The translations under genes were made by a program, and so were the position numbers. A DNA stretch of 26,409 nt. Source: Cylindrobasidium torrendii FP15055 ss-10 (Eukaryota; Basidiomycota; Agaricomycetes; Agaricales; Physalacriaceae). Of this stretch, positions 1 to 10,990 are shown one piece after another. Below the pieces are notes generated by a model. It saw only the letters and a program-made list of their open reading frames with translations, ran no database searches and was not told the origin of the DNA. The stretch spans positions 1-26,409 of the forward strand of contig KN880737.1 in assembly GCA_000934385.1 (NCBI GenBank). The letters are read 5' to 3'. Each line of letters starts with the position of its first letter. Positions within the stretch are counted from its first letter, which is position 1.

Positions 1-1442
1 CGCTCAAACCATGGATGCTTGGCCACTTCTGCAGCACTAGGTCTACGCGCTGGATCAATGGCGAGCATAGACCTCAACATAGCGAAGAGCTCCTTCATGT
101 CGTCCTCCGTTGGCATGCTCCCTGGGCCGACCATGAGATTCAGCCGCGATTTCCATTCAGCTTCAGCAACTTCAGGGGAGATGTCTGCGCGTATGTTAGC
201 AGTCGTTATGGATTTGGTTATACACGATGTAGCGGGGGGACAACTCTTGCAGGCCGCTCCAAGGATGCTCACCTATATCGCGTAGTCGCTCCTGGGACTC
301 CCAATACGACCTCCATTCATCCGGTACTTCCCCACAAATCGTCGCCATATTGCCTAGAAGATTGTTGTTTGGAGAGGCGAAGTGGAACAGGCTTGCTCCA
401 CAGACAATCTCGTAGATGGTACAAGCAAGTGACCAAACATCGCTTGCCCGAGTTGACGGACTACCAGACTCTTCGGGGTGAACGACGCGTCCAAACATGA
501 TCTCGGGGGCACAGACCGCGGCCGGTGTACACGCCGGGAGGGTCTGCTCGTCGGCGATGATGGCTAGCATGCACTGATCAGCGAACATGCTTTCGAATAT
601 GGTTGTTCACGGACCATTTCCCAAGTCCATGATCCGGGCTTGTAACGGCCTGTCGAAAAGTGGAGGGTCTTTCTCCTTCGCCGCCAGATAGTCGATGACT
701 GAAATTGGGGAGACTAAATAGCGAGGCAAGGCCCCTGGATTCTCTGGGACCGTCGTGGGAAGAACGAGCGTGGCTTCTGGTTGATGGAAATATTCTAGAA
801 CACGTCGGTAAGAGTGGTTGTTCAAAGTAGGAAGAGCAATTCCAATGTTTCCAGCATGGAGGTCTGCTGGCCTGGTCAGCTGCACGTAACATCGGTCATC
901 AGGCGCGTACCACCGTGTACTATGCCCCGTTCGTGCAACGCAGCCAGCCCCATTGTGATATCACGACATAGCTTTCGCACATGCTTGCGACCAGGCCGGA
1001 TGGCAGAGTCGACCACGTCCGAAAAATTCCCTAGAACATCGTGTACGAGAACAGTATGGGTGCCATTTGGCCCTCGCAAGGTAAAGTGGTCCAAAAGTTT
1101 CACCACGTTCTCCGGGACGGGCGAATTACACGCCAGCCTTTCAAAGATACCGATTTCGTGCGTTGAATCGCTTTCTGCTGAGCAAATCTTGAGCGCAACA
1201 AACTGCTCTCTAAGAAAGGCATTAGTTAACGTTGTGGAGAAATATGAACGGACTCACGTGCGACTCTGGGCCAGCCACACGGTTGAGAACGCGCCTCGTC
1301 CCAGTTTGTGTAATACTTTGTATTCTTGTTTTGCAGAGGACAAGACGTCGCCGAGATGAGTTGGATGGAAACCTCCAGAGGTGTAGCAGTTGATGCCTTC
1401 GACATTATCATCGACGCCCCAGAGAATCGAAAGTTTGACCAT
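1..1442 (-). CDS. SRPK-like protein kinase, copy A (3' end cut by window)
   Basis: Predicted serine/threonine kinase of the SR-protein-kinase-like group. Exons on the minus strand are 1442-1258, 1209-911, 863-615, 563-273 and 184-1, joined by GT-AG introns of 48, 47, 51 and 88 nt in phases 2, 1, 1, 1. Visible motifs are the SRPK-type lead SGGFHPTHLGD, the glycine loop GRGAFSTVW, the VAIK-type lysine in FVALKIC, the catalytic loop HGDLHAGN (restored only by splicing), DLGNA in place of DFG, CAPEIMF as the APE motif, DVWSLACTIYEI for helix F and the final ARRPSA arginine. About six codons (through the stop) fall outside the window, judging from copy B. The start was chosen by alignment with the other three copies; an upstream in-frame ATG at 1622 lies in diverged 5' sequence. 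The last intron is 88 nt against 50-56 nt in the paralogues. Substrate and cellular role are unknown. Confidence 0.85.
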
Positions 1443-2213
1443 TTCACGGGCTGTCGATGAAAGTAAATATTCGAAGAGCAATGAGTCTGACTCTTCACAG
1501 TCAAACGCAGAGGCGCATCTATGCACATGACTCGGATGATCGGATTGCGCCGCCGAGTTGCCGTTGATATCTTGTCTACTAACGACGAACGTCGCTCCCC
1601 TGCGCTGTGTGTTGAGGATCATATATCGGAATATGGCTTGAGCGCTTTTTGGTATTCTTCAGGGTTTGTCGCAGTAAATTACCACATATTCACCCTGAAA
1701 GCGCCGGAGCAAAGAACAATGTCGCACATAGTACTTTATAGGTACCCACGCTGTATCTAGAAGCGAAAACCGTGAAGAATCAGAACAAAACTTGTTGCAA
1801 CGTTCTTCACAAACTCCTTATACCACTGTATCAAAATCACATGCACATAAAATGAGTAATATCAACCCATATCCAGCATACCATTAGTGAAGACGAGGGA
1901 CAGTCGACTCGTCGAGACTCAAGCCGCTTCAGGCCATTTGTGCAGGCTAAGTCAGATCAATGTCACAAATACCAACATTCTATTGCACTTTCATGATGTC
2001 CACGGCCACCAACGAGCGTCAACAGATTACGCTTCTGGTAATCGAATTTATTAGCAGATGAACGTTCCTAGGGCTACAGGCCGTCCCGCGGATTGTTCGC
2101 GACTTCGAGCGTGTACTCTTGCAAAGGTTATGGGTAGCTTGTATTATTTGCCATACGCCTACAGTGTAGACATGTGTCGCATTCGCCAACTCTACTTTAC
2201 ATGTGTATTACCC
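1443..2213. other. Spacer between kinases A and B, no gene recognised
   Basis: This stretch holds the 5' flank of kinase A and the 3' flank of kinase B. The part nearest A (about 1530-1650) aligns, on the minus strand, with the 5' flank of kinase C at about 9290-9420; shared blocks include GGCAACTCGG and CAATCCGATCATCC. Short open frames here have no recognisable motifs. Confidence 0.6.
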
Positions 2214-3645
2214 TCAGACAGGCCCTTCTCGCTCAAACCATGGATGCTTGGCCACTTCTGCAGCACTAGGTCTACGCGCTGGATCAATGGCGAGCATAGA
2301 CCTCAACATAGCGAAGAGCTCCTTGATATCGTCCTCTGTGGGCATGCTCCCTGGCTCGATCAGGAAACTCAGCCGCAATTTCCATTCAGCCTCAGCAACT
2401 TCAGGGGAGATGTCTGCGAGTATGTTATCAGTCGTGGTATCTTCGGTTGTACACGACACTGACCCATATTACGTAGCTTATCCTGGGACTCCCAATACGA
2501 CCTCCATTCGTCCGGTATTTCCCCACAAATCGTCGCCATTTTACCTAGAAGAGTGTTGTTTGGAGAGGCGAAGTGAAATAGGCTTGCTCCAGAAACAATC
2601 TCGTAAATGGTGCAAGCAAGTGACCAAACATCACTTGCCCGAGTTGACGGACTTCCAGACTCCTCGGGGTGAACGACACGTCCGAACATGATTTCGGGGG
2701 CACAGACCGCGGCCGGTGTACACGCTGGGAAGGCTTGCTCGTCGGCGATGATGGCTAGCACGCGCTGATCAGCAAACAGGCTTTCGAATATGATCATTCA
2801 CAAACCATTTCCCAAGTCCATGATCTGGGCTTGTAAGGGCATGTCGAAGAATGGAGGGTCTTTCTCCTTTTCCGCCAGATAGTCGATGACTGAGATTGGG
2901 GAGACTAAATAGTGAGGCAAGGCCCCTGGGTTCTCCGGGTCCTTCGTGGGAAGAACAACCGTGGCGTCCGGTTGATTATAATGATCTAAAAGATTTGCGA
3001 GAGAGTGGTTGTTCAAAGTGGGAAGAGCGATCCCGACGTTGCCAGAATGAAGGTCTACTCGCCTGGTCAGAGAGGCTGCACACAGCATCGGTCATAGGAA
3101 TGGGCCGTACCCCCGTGTACTATGCCTTGTTCGTGCAACGCAGCGAGCCCCATGGTGATATCACGACATAGCTTTCGCACATGCTTGCGACCTGGCCTGA
3201 AGGTGTCGATCGCGTCCGAAAGACTCCCCAGAACATCGTGTACAAGAACAGTGTGGGTGCCATTCGGCCCTTGCAAGGTAAAGTGATCCAAAAGTTTTAC
3301 TACGTTCTCCGGAACGGGCGGATGACGCGCCAGCCTTTCGAAAATATCGATTTCGTGCGTCGGATCACTGTCTGCTGAACAGATCTTGAGCGCGACAAAC
3401 TGCTCTCTAAGACAACACGAAGGATTAATGAACATTGCGAAAGAATATGAACGAACTCACGAGCGACTCCGGGCCAACCACACGGTAGAGAACGCGCCTC
3501 GTCCCAGTTTGTGTAATATTCTGTATTTCTGTCTTGCAAAGAAAAAGATGTCGCCTATATTAATCGGATGGAAGCCTCCAGAGGTGTAGTGTTCGATGCG
3601 TTCAACATCGTCGTCGACGCGCCAGATAATCGAGAGTCTAAACAT
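2214..3645 (-). CDS. SRPK-like protein kinase, copy B
   Basis: Complete five-exon gene: 3645-3461, 3406-3111, 3054-2806, 2754-2464, 2413-2214, encoding about 406 aa. Introns are 54, 56, 51 and 50 nt, with the same phases as the paralogues. It carries the SRPK-type lead (SGGFHPINIGD), GRGAFSTVW, FVALKIC, spliced HGDLHSGN, DLGNA, CAPEIMF and DVWSLACTIYEI. No stop or frameshift interrupts the spliced frame, so it is probably functional. A stretch of about 74 residues separates the catalytic loop from DLG, the place where true SRPKs carry their spacer. The gene starts only 208 bp downstream of the stop of nuclease X1 on the same strand. Its first exon is the most diverged of the set (MFRLSIIWRV; GDIFFFARQKY), while exons 4-5 nearly match copy A. 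The phosphorylated target cannot be inferred. Confidence 0.88.
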
Positions 3646-3802
3646 TTCCACGGGCTGTCGAAGGGCAACGAAAGTTTGTCTCAAGTGATCGGATCGCCGC
3701 GCTGAGTTGTGATTTGTATGAACTATCCTCGTAGCTACTGTAGACGTGCCGTAGACTACCGTGGTACCAAATTCGCTTAAGTACCTGTGCTGTATTCCAT
3801 CA

Positions 3803-5737
3803 ATCGCATGTGTATGCACAGATATCGTGACACGGTACTAGCAGCATTGTTTTTCATACATACAATCCATAAGTTGTACGGTCCGCGTCCCCATGTCCTG
3901 TAGGATTATCACCGAAAAAATTGCCATCCAGCGCGCCGGAAGCATCCCAGTCGAACCCAATCATCCTCTCCAAGTCAAAATCGGCCAGGAGCTTCATGAC
4001 CTGTTCCTCATCCCCGTGAACTTGTACATTCTTCGCCGCGTCAGGGACAGGCGGTAGTGTCGCGAACACCGAACGCGCAACCTTGACCTCCTCGAGATAG
4101 TCGTCCACAGCTATGCGAGGTGGATACTTAGGCTGTGCGGCGATGATATTCTCGATAGTCCCATATTCCCTGATGAACTTGAGCGCACGCATAGGGCCGA
4201 CGTGCTTGATGCGCTGGGAAAAGTCCGTGCCGAGCAGGATGCAGAAGTCGACGAAGCTAGCGCGGTCAAGGGACAGGGCGTTGTGGATGTCGGGGGCAGA
4301 CATCAGTGTCAGTGGGCCGGTGCGGTTGGAGATGTTGCGGAGGAGAGGCGCGTTGTACACCAGCACGTCCTGCATACATATTATCAGTGTGCTGGCCTCC
4401 AATAACAGAGGATTTCATACCATATCTTCACTTCCTACATAGTCACCGAATCCATGTAGCACGATGGACGCCGCGACTGCTTCAGCTTCATACGGCCCCT
4501 CCGTATTGATGCAACGTACGCCCATGGCACCCAAAATCTGCTGGCATTCGATATATGTTTGCGAGGTTGGCGGTTTGGTACGGCGTTCGTATGACTCGGA
4601 CATGACTGAGCTTCGGTCGTATAGTGAACGGAGGCTGGCTTCCATATCATCATGAGGTCCCTCGGCTCTGAAGCAGTCCCATAACACCCCTTCGTCCAAT
4701 GTGAGCTGGTACTGATTCTTGCTCATCATGTATTCTGCGCGCGCATCTTGCTCCTCGGGGGCGTCTACTGTAGCCCGTGGGGAAGAAGGCGTAGGGATAG
4801 ACGCTAGCTCTGGTATACTGTTGCGGTAATCATGATAGAGAGCGATGAAGGAGTCGGTAAGGTCTTCATTGTTGCGTGCGCGTACTGGGTAGGATGTGGG
4901 TACCAGGGGCCGTCGCGGTGAATGTGTGGGACGCACAAATGGAAGCGCGACTGCCTCTGAGGCCAAAGATGGCGGTTGAGGAGCTCGTCCGACAGCTTCG
5001 CGTGGAGGAGTCTCTTCCCGTGAACGTGCAGGTAGAGTAGCAGGGAAAAGCTCCTCGATGGGGGTTTCAACGAGTAGAGAATTTTGAAAGATCTGGGACA
5101 CACGCGCGCGGTCGGTACGGTCGAGCGTACTGAATTCGTGTAGAATATTCCCTAGGCTCCGGAGTCGGTCTAAACGGTCACGTTCGAGGTTTTCGCGTGC
5201 TCCCTCCAATTTGCGCGTTTCCCTACGCTTTGTCGTCTGAGTTGTATTAGTACAGTAGCCCACAAGCCCAAAGATCACGCACCTCCTTAGCCTTGGCTAT
5301 GTTCCTCTCCTTCCCGTCAAAAACGCATACCGCTGTCACACCTGCGTCCTGAAGCTCACGTACGATCCTGTACCAGCCCAGAACATGGCGGTAGGGGTGG
5401 CTGATAGGTATATAATGCACTCTTTGGGTCAAAAGCGTTCCATCTCTGACCATTGTCAGCCAGGTCCAACGAACGTAGTTACAACGCACAGTATGACCCG
5501 CTTGCCTGCAAGACTTTGTAGTCGATCTGGGAGATGTTGAAGGACGCTAGGGCTTGGGTTCGCGTAAGATGATGGGGCAGGAAGTTATCGAATTTATTCT
5601 TACCATACTTTTTGCAGGAAAGGAGTCAAGCCCAGAACTCCCATGAACGTTGAGAGCAAGACGCGTGTAATGGTACCGATCAGCTACCGGCGATCATGCA
5701 TGACTATCCAAATCAGGATCAATGCCCAAAGGCAATA
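3803..5737 (-). repeat. Left arm of inverted nuclease duplication (X1 arm)
   Basis: The sequence from just 3' of the X1 stop (block ATCGCATGT at 3803-3811) to about 93 bp 5' of its start (block AATGCCCAAAGGCAATA at 5721-5737) is matched in reverse orientation at 15485-17258. Homology therefore covers promoter, all five exons, introns and a short 3' flank. Ends were set by eye, and the true limits may differ by tens of bases. Confidence 0.8.
3854..5644 (-). CDS. FEN1/XPG-family PIN-domain nuclease, intact copy X1
   Basis: Predicted structure-specific 5' nuclease of the FEN1/XPG superfamily, 532 aa. Exons on the minus strand are 5644-5604, 5552-5490, 5445-5283, 5236-4421 and 4369-3854, with introns of 51, 44, 46 and 51 nt. 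The protein opens with the family signature MGVLGLTPFLQK. All seven acidic positions expected from FEN1 are present: D36 (ILDGTLLTQ), D78 (VFDGK), E339 and E341 (PYEAEA), D360 and D362 (SEDMDVLVY) and D410 (LLGTDF), followed by the helix-hairpin-helix HVGPMRALKFI. Between the N and I domains lies an insert of roughly 200 residues rich in Pro, Ser and Arg, likely disordered. No PCNA box or clear targeting signal is evident. It belongs to the PIN-like proteins common in basidiomycetes; its cellular substrate is not known from sequence. The intron-2 donor was placed to keep ILDGTLLTQ in frame. Confidence 0.9.
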
Positions 5738-7106
5738 GGCTATAGCCTAAGTACTGCGTACGCTGCGTTCAGTCCTGCTTGAATCGAACCTTTCTGGTAT
5801 TTCCTGTATGGCTTAGCCTACATAGTGTCCCACATATTTCAACAGACCACGGCTCACGCAATCACTGCAGAGTCGGACTCGGAGGCTGGAGCCTCAGCCG
5901 TTTTGCATCACTTGTCCCGAAGTACAGATATTTGGAAAACACGCTCACGCACAGACAATTTAACTAGCTTTGCTGATGGAAGGCTCACAACCATATGTAA
6001 AGTATGTGCGAGCAAAAGAGGTAGGAATCCAGGTGGCGGTAGGTATGTAGTCATAACTAAGACGTCGAACTGGGTTCCACAACGGTGCGGAGTGTGAGGT
6101 GCTTCGCGTCAACGTGCAATATTGAGTGCTCAAAAGGACATGAATTGACATGCAGCTACACCGCCAGCTGCAATTACACATGTATCTCTATGAAGACTTG
6201 CCATGTGGACCGAGAAGAGACTCACATTCCGGCATATTCTCGACTACCTCATCTTATAGATGCCTCATCTTGTGTGATGGCCAACTAGTAGATAGAACCT
6301 GAGGAATTTTGGTCATCCTGATCGCAAATGCGGAAAAGCCCGTATTTTGTTGATGCGCGATCGCGTCGCGTCGCCAGTCACTTGGCCTCTTTCTCTCAGC
6401 TTTCTCTGTCACTCAGACTGCGCGAAGTTCGCTTTGGTGGCGGCTTCTTCGATACCTCGGGCATGCAATCAATACATAAGCGCATCTTTCGAAACAGCGA
6501 GTTGCACGATGTTTTTGGGTCTCTTCCACTGCAAGTGTGCTGCCAGTTCCAACTTCTCTGGCGCCTAAACTAGGCTGACTCGGTATGCCACCATGGGTCC
6601 ACCGTCCCAGTCCCAGCCAAAAGTATGTCCCTGATAGTACCTGGCTCATTTGCGTCTTAGAAGTCGCATTTCACGCAATGAGCTAACCCCTTTGTATGTC
6701 CGAGCAAATAAGCATTCTACCGAGAATCATCCCCTTCAAGGTTCCGGTCGTCTAACGCCGTTGTGGTTCGCATCGTCCTGGGGTTGTTTGTCATTCGTAC
6801 GCACAGATATCCAGATATAGCCGCGCATGGGTGTACCTCAGAGGCGCGTGCTACCACCATAACAAACGCGTTTCTTTCCCTGTTTGGGGTGAAGCGAGAG
6901 CACAAGACGGACCGCTATCACCACGCAACACATCCTCGGGTGACATAGCGCATATCGTCTTCTTTCCAAGGCTTATCAAACGTATGCTGAGCTACAGGCC
7001 AGGCTTCTGAGCGAGTTCTTTTACGACGATCCTAATGGCTCATATAAAGGCATCCGCGTGCGATTGATTTTTCCTCAGCTTTCCCTTCCTGCCCTTCAAA
7101 CCGACA
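5645..7106. other. Intergenic region between X1 and the sedolisin
   Basis: About 93 bp next to X1 belong to the duplicated arm and are the best candidate for its promoter. From about 5740 to 7020 there are only short overlapping open frames on both strands, with no recognisable domain, signal peptide or consistent splice pattern. No RNA gene or repeat was recognised here. Confidence 0.5.
7043..7048 (+). promoter_or_regulatory. TATA box of the sedolisin gene
   Basis: TATAAA lies 59 bp upstream of the ATG at 7107. It is followed by a CT-rich stretch (7071-7100) of the kind seen around transcription starts of highly expressed fungal genes. It is the only clear TATA element found near a start codon in the window. 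Confidence 0.6.
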
Positions 7107-9109
7107 ATGGCCCGGCTAGCTCTGTTTGCATTCGTCTACGCCTCTGTCGCGCTCGCCAGCGTCGTCCGCGAAAGCTTGAACGAGCCACCTGCTGGATGGG
7201 CGCAGACGTCTTTGAAGGCTGTTTCCGAGCCCACAGTCAACCTACGCGTCGGATTGAAGGCGAAGAATGCTTCTGGACTTGAGGATAGGCTCTATGCTGT
7301 GAGCTCCCCAAAGAGCGCTAGCTATGGGCAGTACCTTTCCAAGGACCAGGTCTGTTCTGATTTAGAATCATACACTGGTTACATGCTGATGCAATATGCT
7401 CAGGTCAAGGAATACATGTCCCCATCAGACGACTCCATCACTGCCGTCCAATCCTGGCTTGAAGCAAACGGTGTTACGGATCACGCAGTGCAAGGCGCGT
7501 ATGGAGACTACATCTCGTTCTCTGCACCAGCTTCCGTCGCCTCAACGCTCCTCTCTACGGACTTCCACACGTACAAAAATGCGGCGACGGGAACGACGCT
7601 GACGCGTGCGCTGGAGTACAGCCTGCCTGAGGATATCTCTGCGCATGTCGCCTTTGTTCATCCCGTGACGAACTTCGTGGAGAAGGCGCTTGGAGGACCG
7701 CAGGTTAGGATCCCGGTTAGTGGAAACAGCACAGAGACGAAGAGGGCGAACCCTGCACCGAGCTCGTGCGATAGCCAGGTTACGCCTGCATGTCTCCAGG
7801 CGCTGTACGGAATCCCTACCGAAGCCGCGAGCAACACTGCTGCCAATGAGCTTGCTGTGCTTGGGTTCATCGAACAGTACGCGAACGTAAGTTTTGTTTT
7901 GTGCATCCGCGAGATGGTCATGGTACTAATGTAATGTTAGGAAGCGGACCTGGCGAATTTCCTGGCCCAGTTTAGGCCGGATATTCCTTCTACGACGGGC
8001 TTTGCTCTTGAGACGCTGGATGGCGGGAGCAACCCCCAGGGCACAAACGACGCCGGCGTCGAGGCTGATCTCGACATTGAGTATACCGTCGGTATCGCCA
8101 CTGGTGTTCCCATCACCTTTGTGTCTGTCGGCAGCGACAACTCGGACGGCGTGAGCGGGTTTATTGATGTGTTTGATTACCTCGCTGCAAAGGATGTTCC
8201 TCCTACTGTGCGTATCTCTATGTATCATCCTGCGTTTCAATGTTCATGGGTGTGCAGGTCGTAACCGTGAGCTACGGGTTCTATGAGCCTGATCTCTCCT
8301 CCGATATTGCCAAGTGAGTTTGTCTCCCACTTTCTATTCATTTGACTGACACTCTTTTAGCGCCATGTGCGACTCGTTCGCCGCTCTCGGCGCGCGCGGC
8401 GTCTCCATCCTCTTCGCGTCGGGCGACGGCGGTGTCTCCGGTGTCCAATCCAGCTCGTGCACAACCTTTGTCCCCGAATTCCCATCCACATGCCCACACA
8501 TCACCTCCGTTGGCGGAACCACCCAGGTCTCCGAGACTACCGCGACACTCTCCGGTGGTGGTTTCTCCAACATCTTCGCACAGCCCTCCTACCAGGCGTC
8601 TGCGGTCTCGTCATACCTTGACTTCCTTGGACCGACACAGTACGCGGGACTCTACAACGCTACTGGACGTGGGTTCCCCGATATCGCTGCGCAGGCGGAG
8701 AACATCGTCATCGCATATGCGGGAGCGTTTTATTTGGTGGCTGGAACGAGTGCAGCAACGCCTATCGTTGCCAGTGCCATCAGTCTGGTGAACGACAAGC
8801 TCCTCGCGGCTGGGAAACCTGTTCTTGGGTTCCTCAACCCCTTGTACGTCTTTCTCTCCTTTTGTATGCTAGGAGAAGAGGAGAGCTAACGGGTCGCAGT
8901 ATCTACGAGAACCCCACCGCGTTCTTTGATATCACGTCTGGTTCGAACCCTGGATGCAACACGGATGGGTTCAGTGCCACGGCCGGCTGGGATCCCGTAT
9001 GTCCTTTCTCTTTGATATTTCTGAGTGGTGGATGATGCTGATTTTGTCTTAGGCGACGGGATATGGGTCCCCGAACTTTGATGCCATCTTGGCTGCGGCC
9101 GGGCTCTAA
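7107..9109 (+). CDS. Secreted sedolisin-type tripeptidyl peptidase (S53)
   Basis: Seven exons (7107-7349, 7404-7886, 7941-8207, 8258-8313, 8361-8843, 8900-8996, 9053-9109) encode 561 aa. The N terminus is a signal peptide (MARLALFAFVYASVALAS). Next comes a pro-kumamolisin-type activation domain, roughly residues 22-200, and then the sedolisin catalytic domain. The Glu/Asp pair lies in GVEADLDIEYTVG (about E283 and D287), the oxyanion Asp in FASGDGG (D372) and the nucleophile in GTSAATP (S480). The C-terminal calcium-site region shows FFDIT and WDPATGYGSPNF. Family knowledge: these acid serine-carboxyl peptidases remove tripeptides from protein N termini after secretion in acidic surroundings. 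All parts are present, so an active extracellular enzyme is expected. Intron 1 is 54 nt without an in-frame stop, so its retention would add 18 residues; splicing is preferred because it has a good branch-like sequence and joins the prodomain smoothly. Confidence 0.93.
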
Positions 9110-9542
9110 GCTGTCTATCTATTTGTATCTAAGTAATCTGGGGTATGAGGAATAAGAAATGTGCAATATAAACTGTTCTGGGAAAGTATCGGGTCGCGCG
9201 CGTCTGTAGTAAGCCACCAGACCGCCGCACCGGAGCGGTGCGCGACGAGACGTTGTTGAATACCTGCAGAGGACCAAAGTTGAGCTTCAGCCATATTCGA
9301 ATATTGAACTTCATCATACAGCGCAGGCAAAATGAGCGACCTCAGTGGACGAGATTGGATGCCAATGGTCAAGGTGGCCACGGCAACTCGGCATCCGCAG
9401 GACAATCCGATCATCCAAGCGAGTTTGCCTCAGCCTTCTACACATCATGTGCATGAATGCATGCCTCTGCGTTTAACGTCACAAACACTGCGCTTTTCGT
9501 ATCTTTTCCTCTTGAGATAGACTTGCATTACGGCCCGCGGAA
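9110..9542. other. Kinase C upstream region, homologous to kinase D upstream region
   Basis: No gene is recognised. From about 9200 onward the sequence aligns with the region upstream of kinase D (about 19300-19470): both contain AGAGGACCAAA, then CTTCAG-CATATT, then ATACAGCGCAGG. The distal part (GGCAACTCGG at 9382) is shared with kinase A instead. These blocks are the best candidates for shared kinase regulatory sequence. Confidence 0.55.
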
Positions 9543-10990
9543 ATGGTCAAACTCTCAATTATCTGGGGCGTCGATTCCGACGATGTTGAGAGCATCGAAC
9601 GCTACACCTCTGGAGGCTTCCATCCAACTCATATAGGCGAAATATTGTCCTCTACAAAAGAAAGATACAGAATATTACACAAACTGGGACGAGGCGCGTT
9701 CTCTACCGTGTGGCTGGCGCGGTGGAGTCGCTCGTGAGTTCGTTCATATTATTTCACAGCGTTAATTTATGCTTTATTGTTTTCTTAGAGAGCAGTTTGT
9801 CGCTCTCAAAATCTGTGCGGCAGATAGCGATCCGACGCACGAAATTGATATCTTCGAAAGGCTGGCGAGCAATTCACCCGTCCCGGAGAAAGTGGTGAAG
9901 CTTTTGGATCACTTTACCTTGCAAGGGCCAAATGGGACCCACACTGTTCTCGTGCACAATGTTCTGGGGAGTCTTTCGGACGTGGTCGACACTCTCATCT
10001 GGCGGGGTCGCAAGCATGTACGAAAGCTATGTCGTGATGTAACAATGGGGCTCGCTGCGTTGCACGAACGGGGAATAGTACACGGAGGTACGAATCTTAC
10101 AACCGATGCTGCGTGCAGCCCTTCTGACCAGGCGAGTAGACCTTCATGCTGGCAACGTCGGAGTTGATCTGCCCACTTTGAACAACCACTCTCTCGTAGA
10201 TGTTTTGGAACATTATGATCAACCAAACGCCACGGTTGTTCTTCCCACGGAATTCCCAGAGAATCCAGGGGCCTTGCCTCACTATTTGGTCTCCCCAATT
10301 TCAGTCATCGACTATCTGGCGAAGAAGGAGAAAGACCCTCCATTCTTTGACATGCCGTTACAAGCTCAGATCATGGACTTGGGAAGCGGTTTGTCAATGA
10401 CCATATTTGAAGAAGGCCTGTGCGCTGATCAGTGTGCTAGCCATTATCGCTGATGAGCAAGCCTTCCCAGCGTGTACAGCAGCCGCAGTCTGTGCCCCGG
10501 AGATCATGTTCGAACGTGTCGTTCGCCCCAATGAACCTGGACGTCCGTCAACTCGGGCAAGTGATGTTTGGTCACTTGCTTGTACCATCTACCAGATTGT
10601 CTTTGGAGGAACACTCTTCCACTTCGCATGTCCGAACGACACTCTTCTATGTGATATGGCGAAGATTTGTGGGGAAGTACCAGATGAATGGAGGTCGTAT
10701 TGGGAGTCTCAGGAGGAGCTACGCAATACGGGTCAGTATCGCGTACAACCGAAGATACCACGACTGCTAACATACGCGCACTGGCAGACATCTCTCCTGA
10801 AGTTGCCGATGCAGAATGGAAACTGCTGCTGGATCACATGATCACAGTTCCCGGGAAGATGCGAACAGAGGAGGATATCAAGGAGCTCTTTGGTATGTTG
10901 AGGTCTATGCTTATCCTTGATCCCGCACGGAGACCCAGCGCGGCAGAAGTGGCCAAGCATCCATGGTTTGAACGTGAAGGGCTTGTTTGA
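9543..10990 (+). CDS. SRPK-like protein kinase, copy C
   Basis: Complete gene with exons 9543-9733, 9789-10087, 10140-10388, 10441-10731 and 10788-10990, encoding 410 aa. Introns are 55, 52, 52 and 56 nt. In order: SRPK-type SGGFHPTHIGE (residues 23-33), glycine loop GRGAFSTVW, lysine K71 in FVALK, helix-C Glu about E82, catalytic loop HGDLHAGN with D164 and N169, DLGSA with D243, CAPEIMF ending the activation segment about E267, DVWSLACTIYQI, and ARRPSAAEVAKHPWF at the C terminus. The third intron runs from a GTTTGT donor to GCTAG so that DLGSA joins IIADEQ, as in SRPK proteins. The loop lacks the lysine of the canonical HRDLKPEN. It lies 434 bp downstream of the sedolisin on the same strand. 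It diverges from A and B in exon 4 (ERVVRPNEPG). Targets are unknown. Confidence 0.9.

Noticed and set aside
1521..1760. 79-aa plus-strand open frame upstream of kinase A
   Set aside because: It overlaps the kinase A 5' flank that aligns with the kinase C flank, where the frame is not kept.
1..3645. Kinases A and B as pseudogenes because each frame is broken by stops
   Set aside because: All breaks coincide with GT-AG introns at the same positions and phases as in copies C and D; spliced frames are open.
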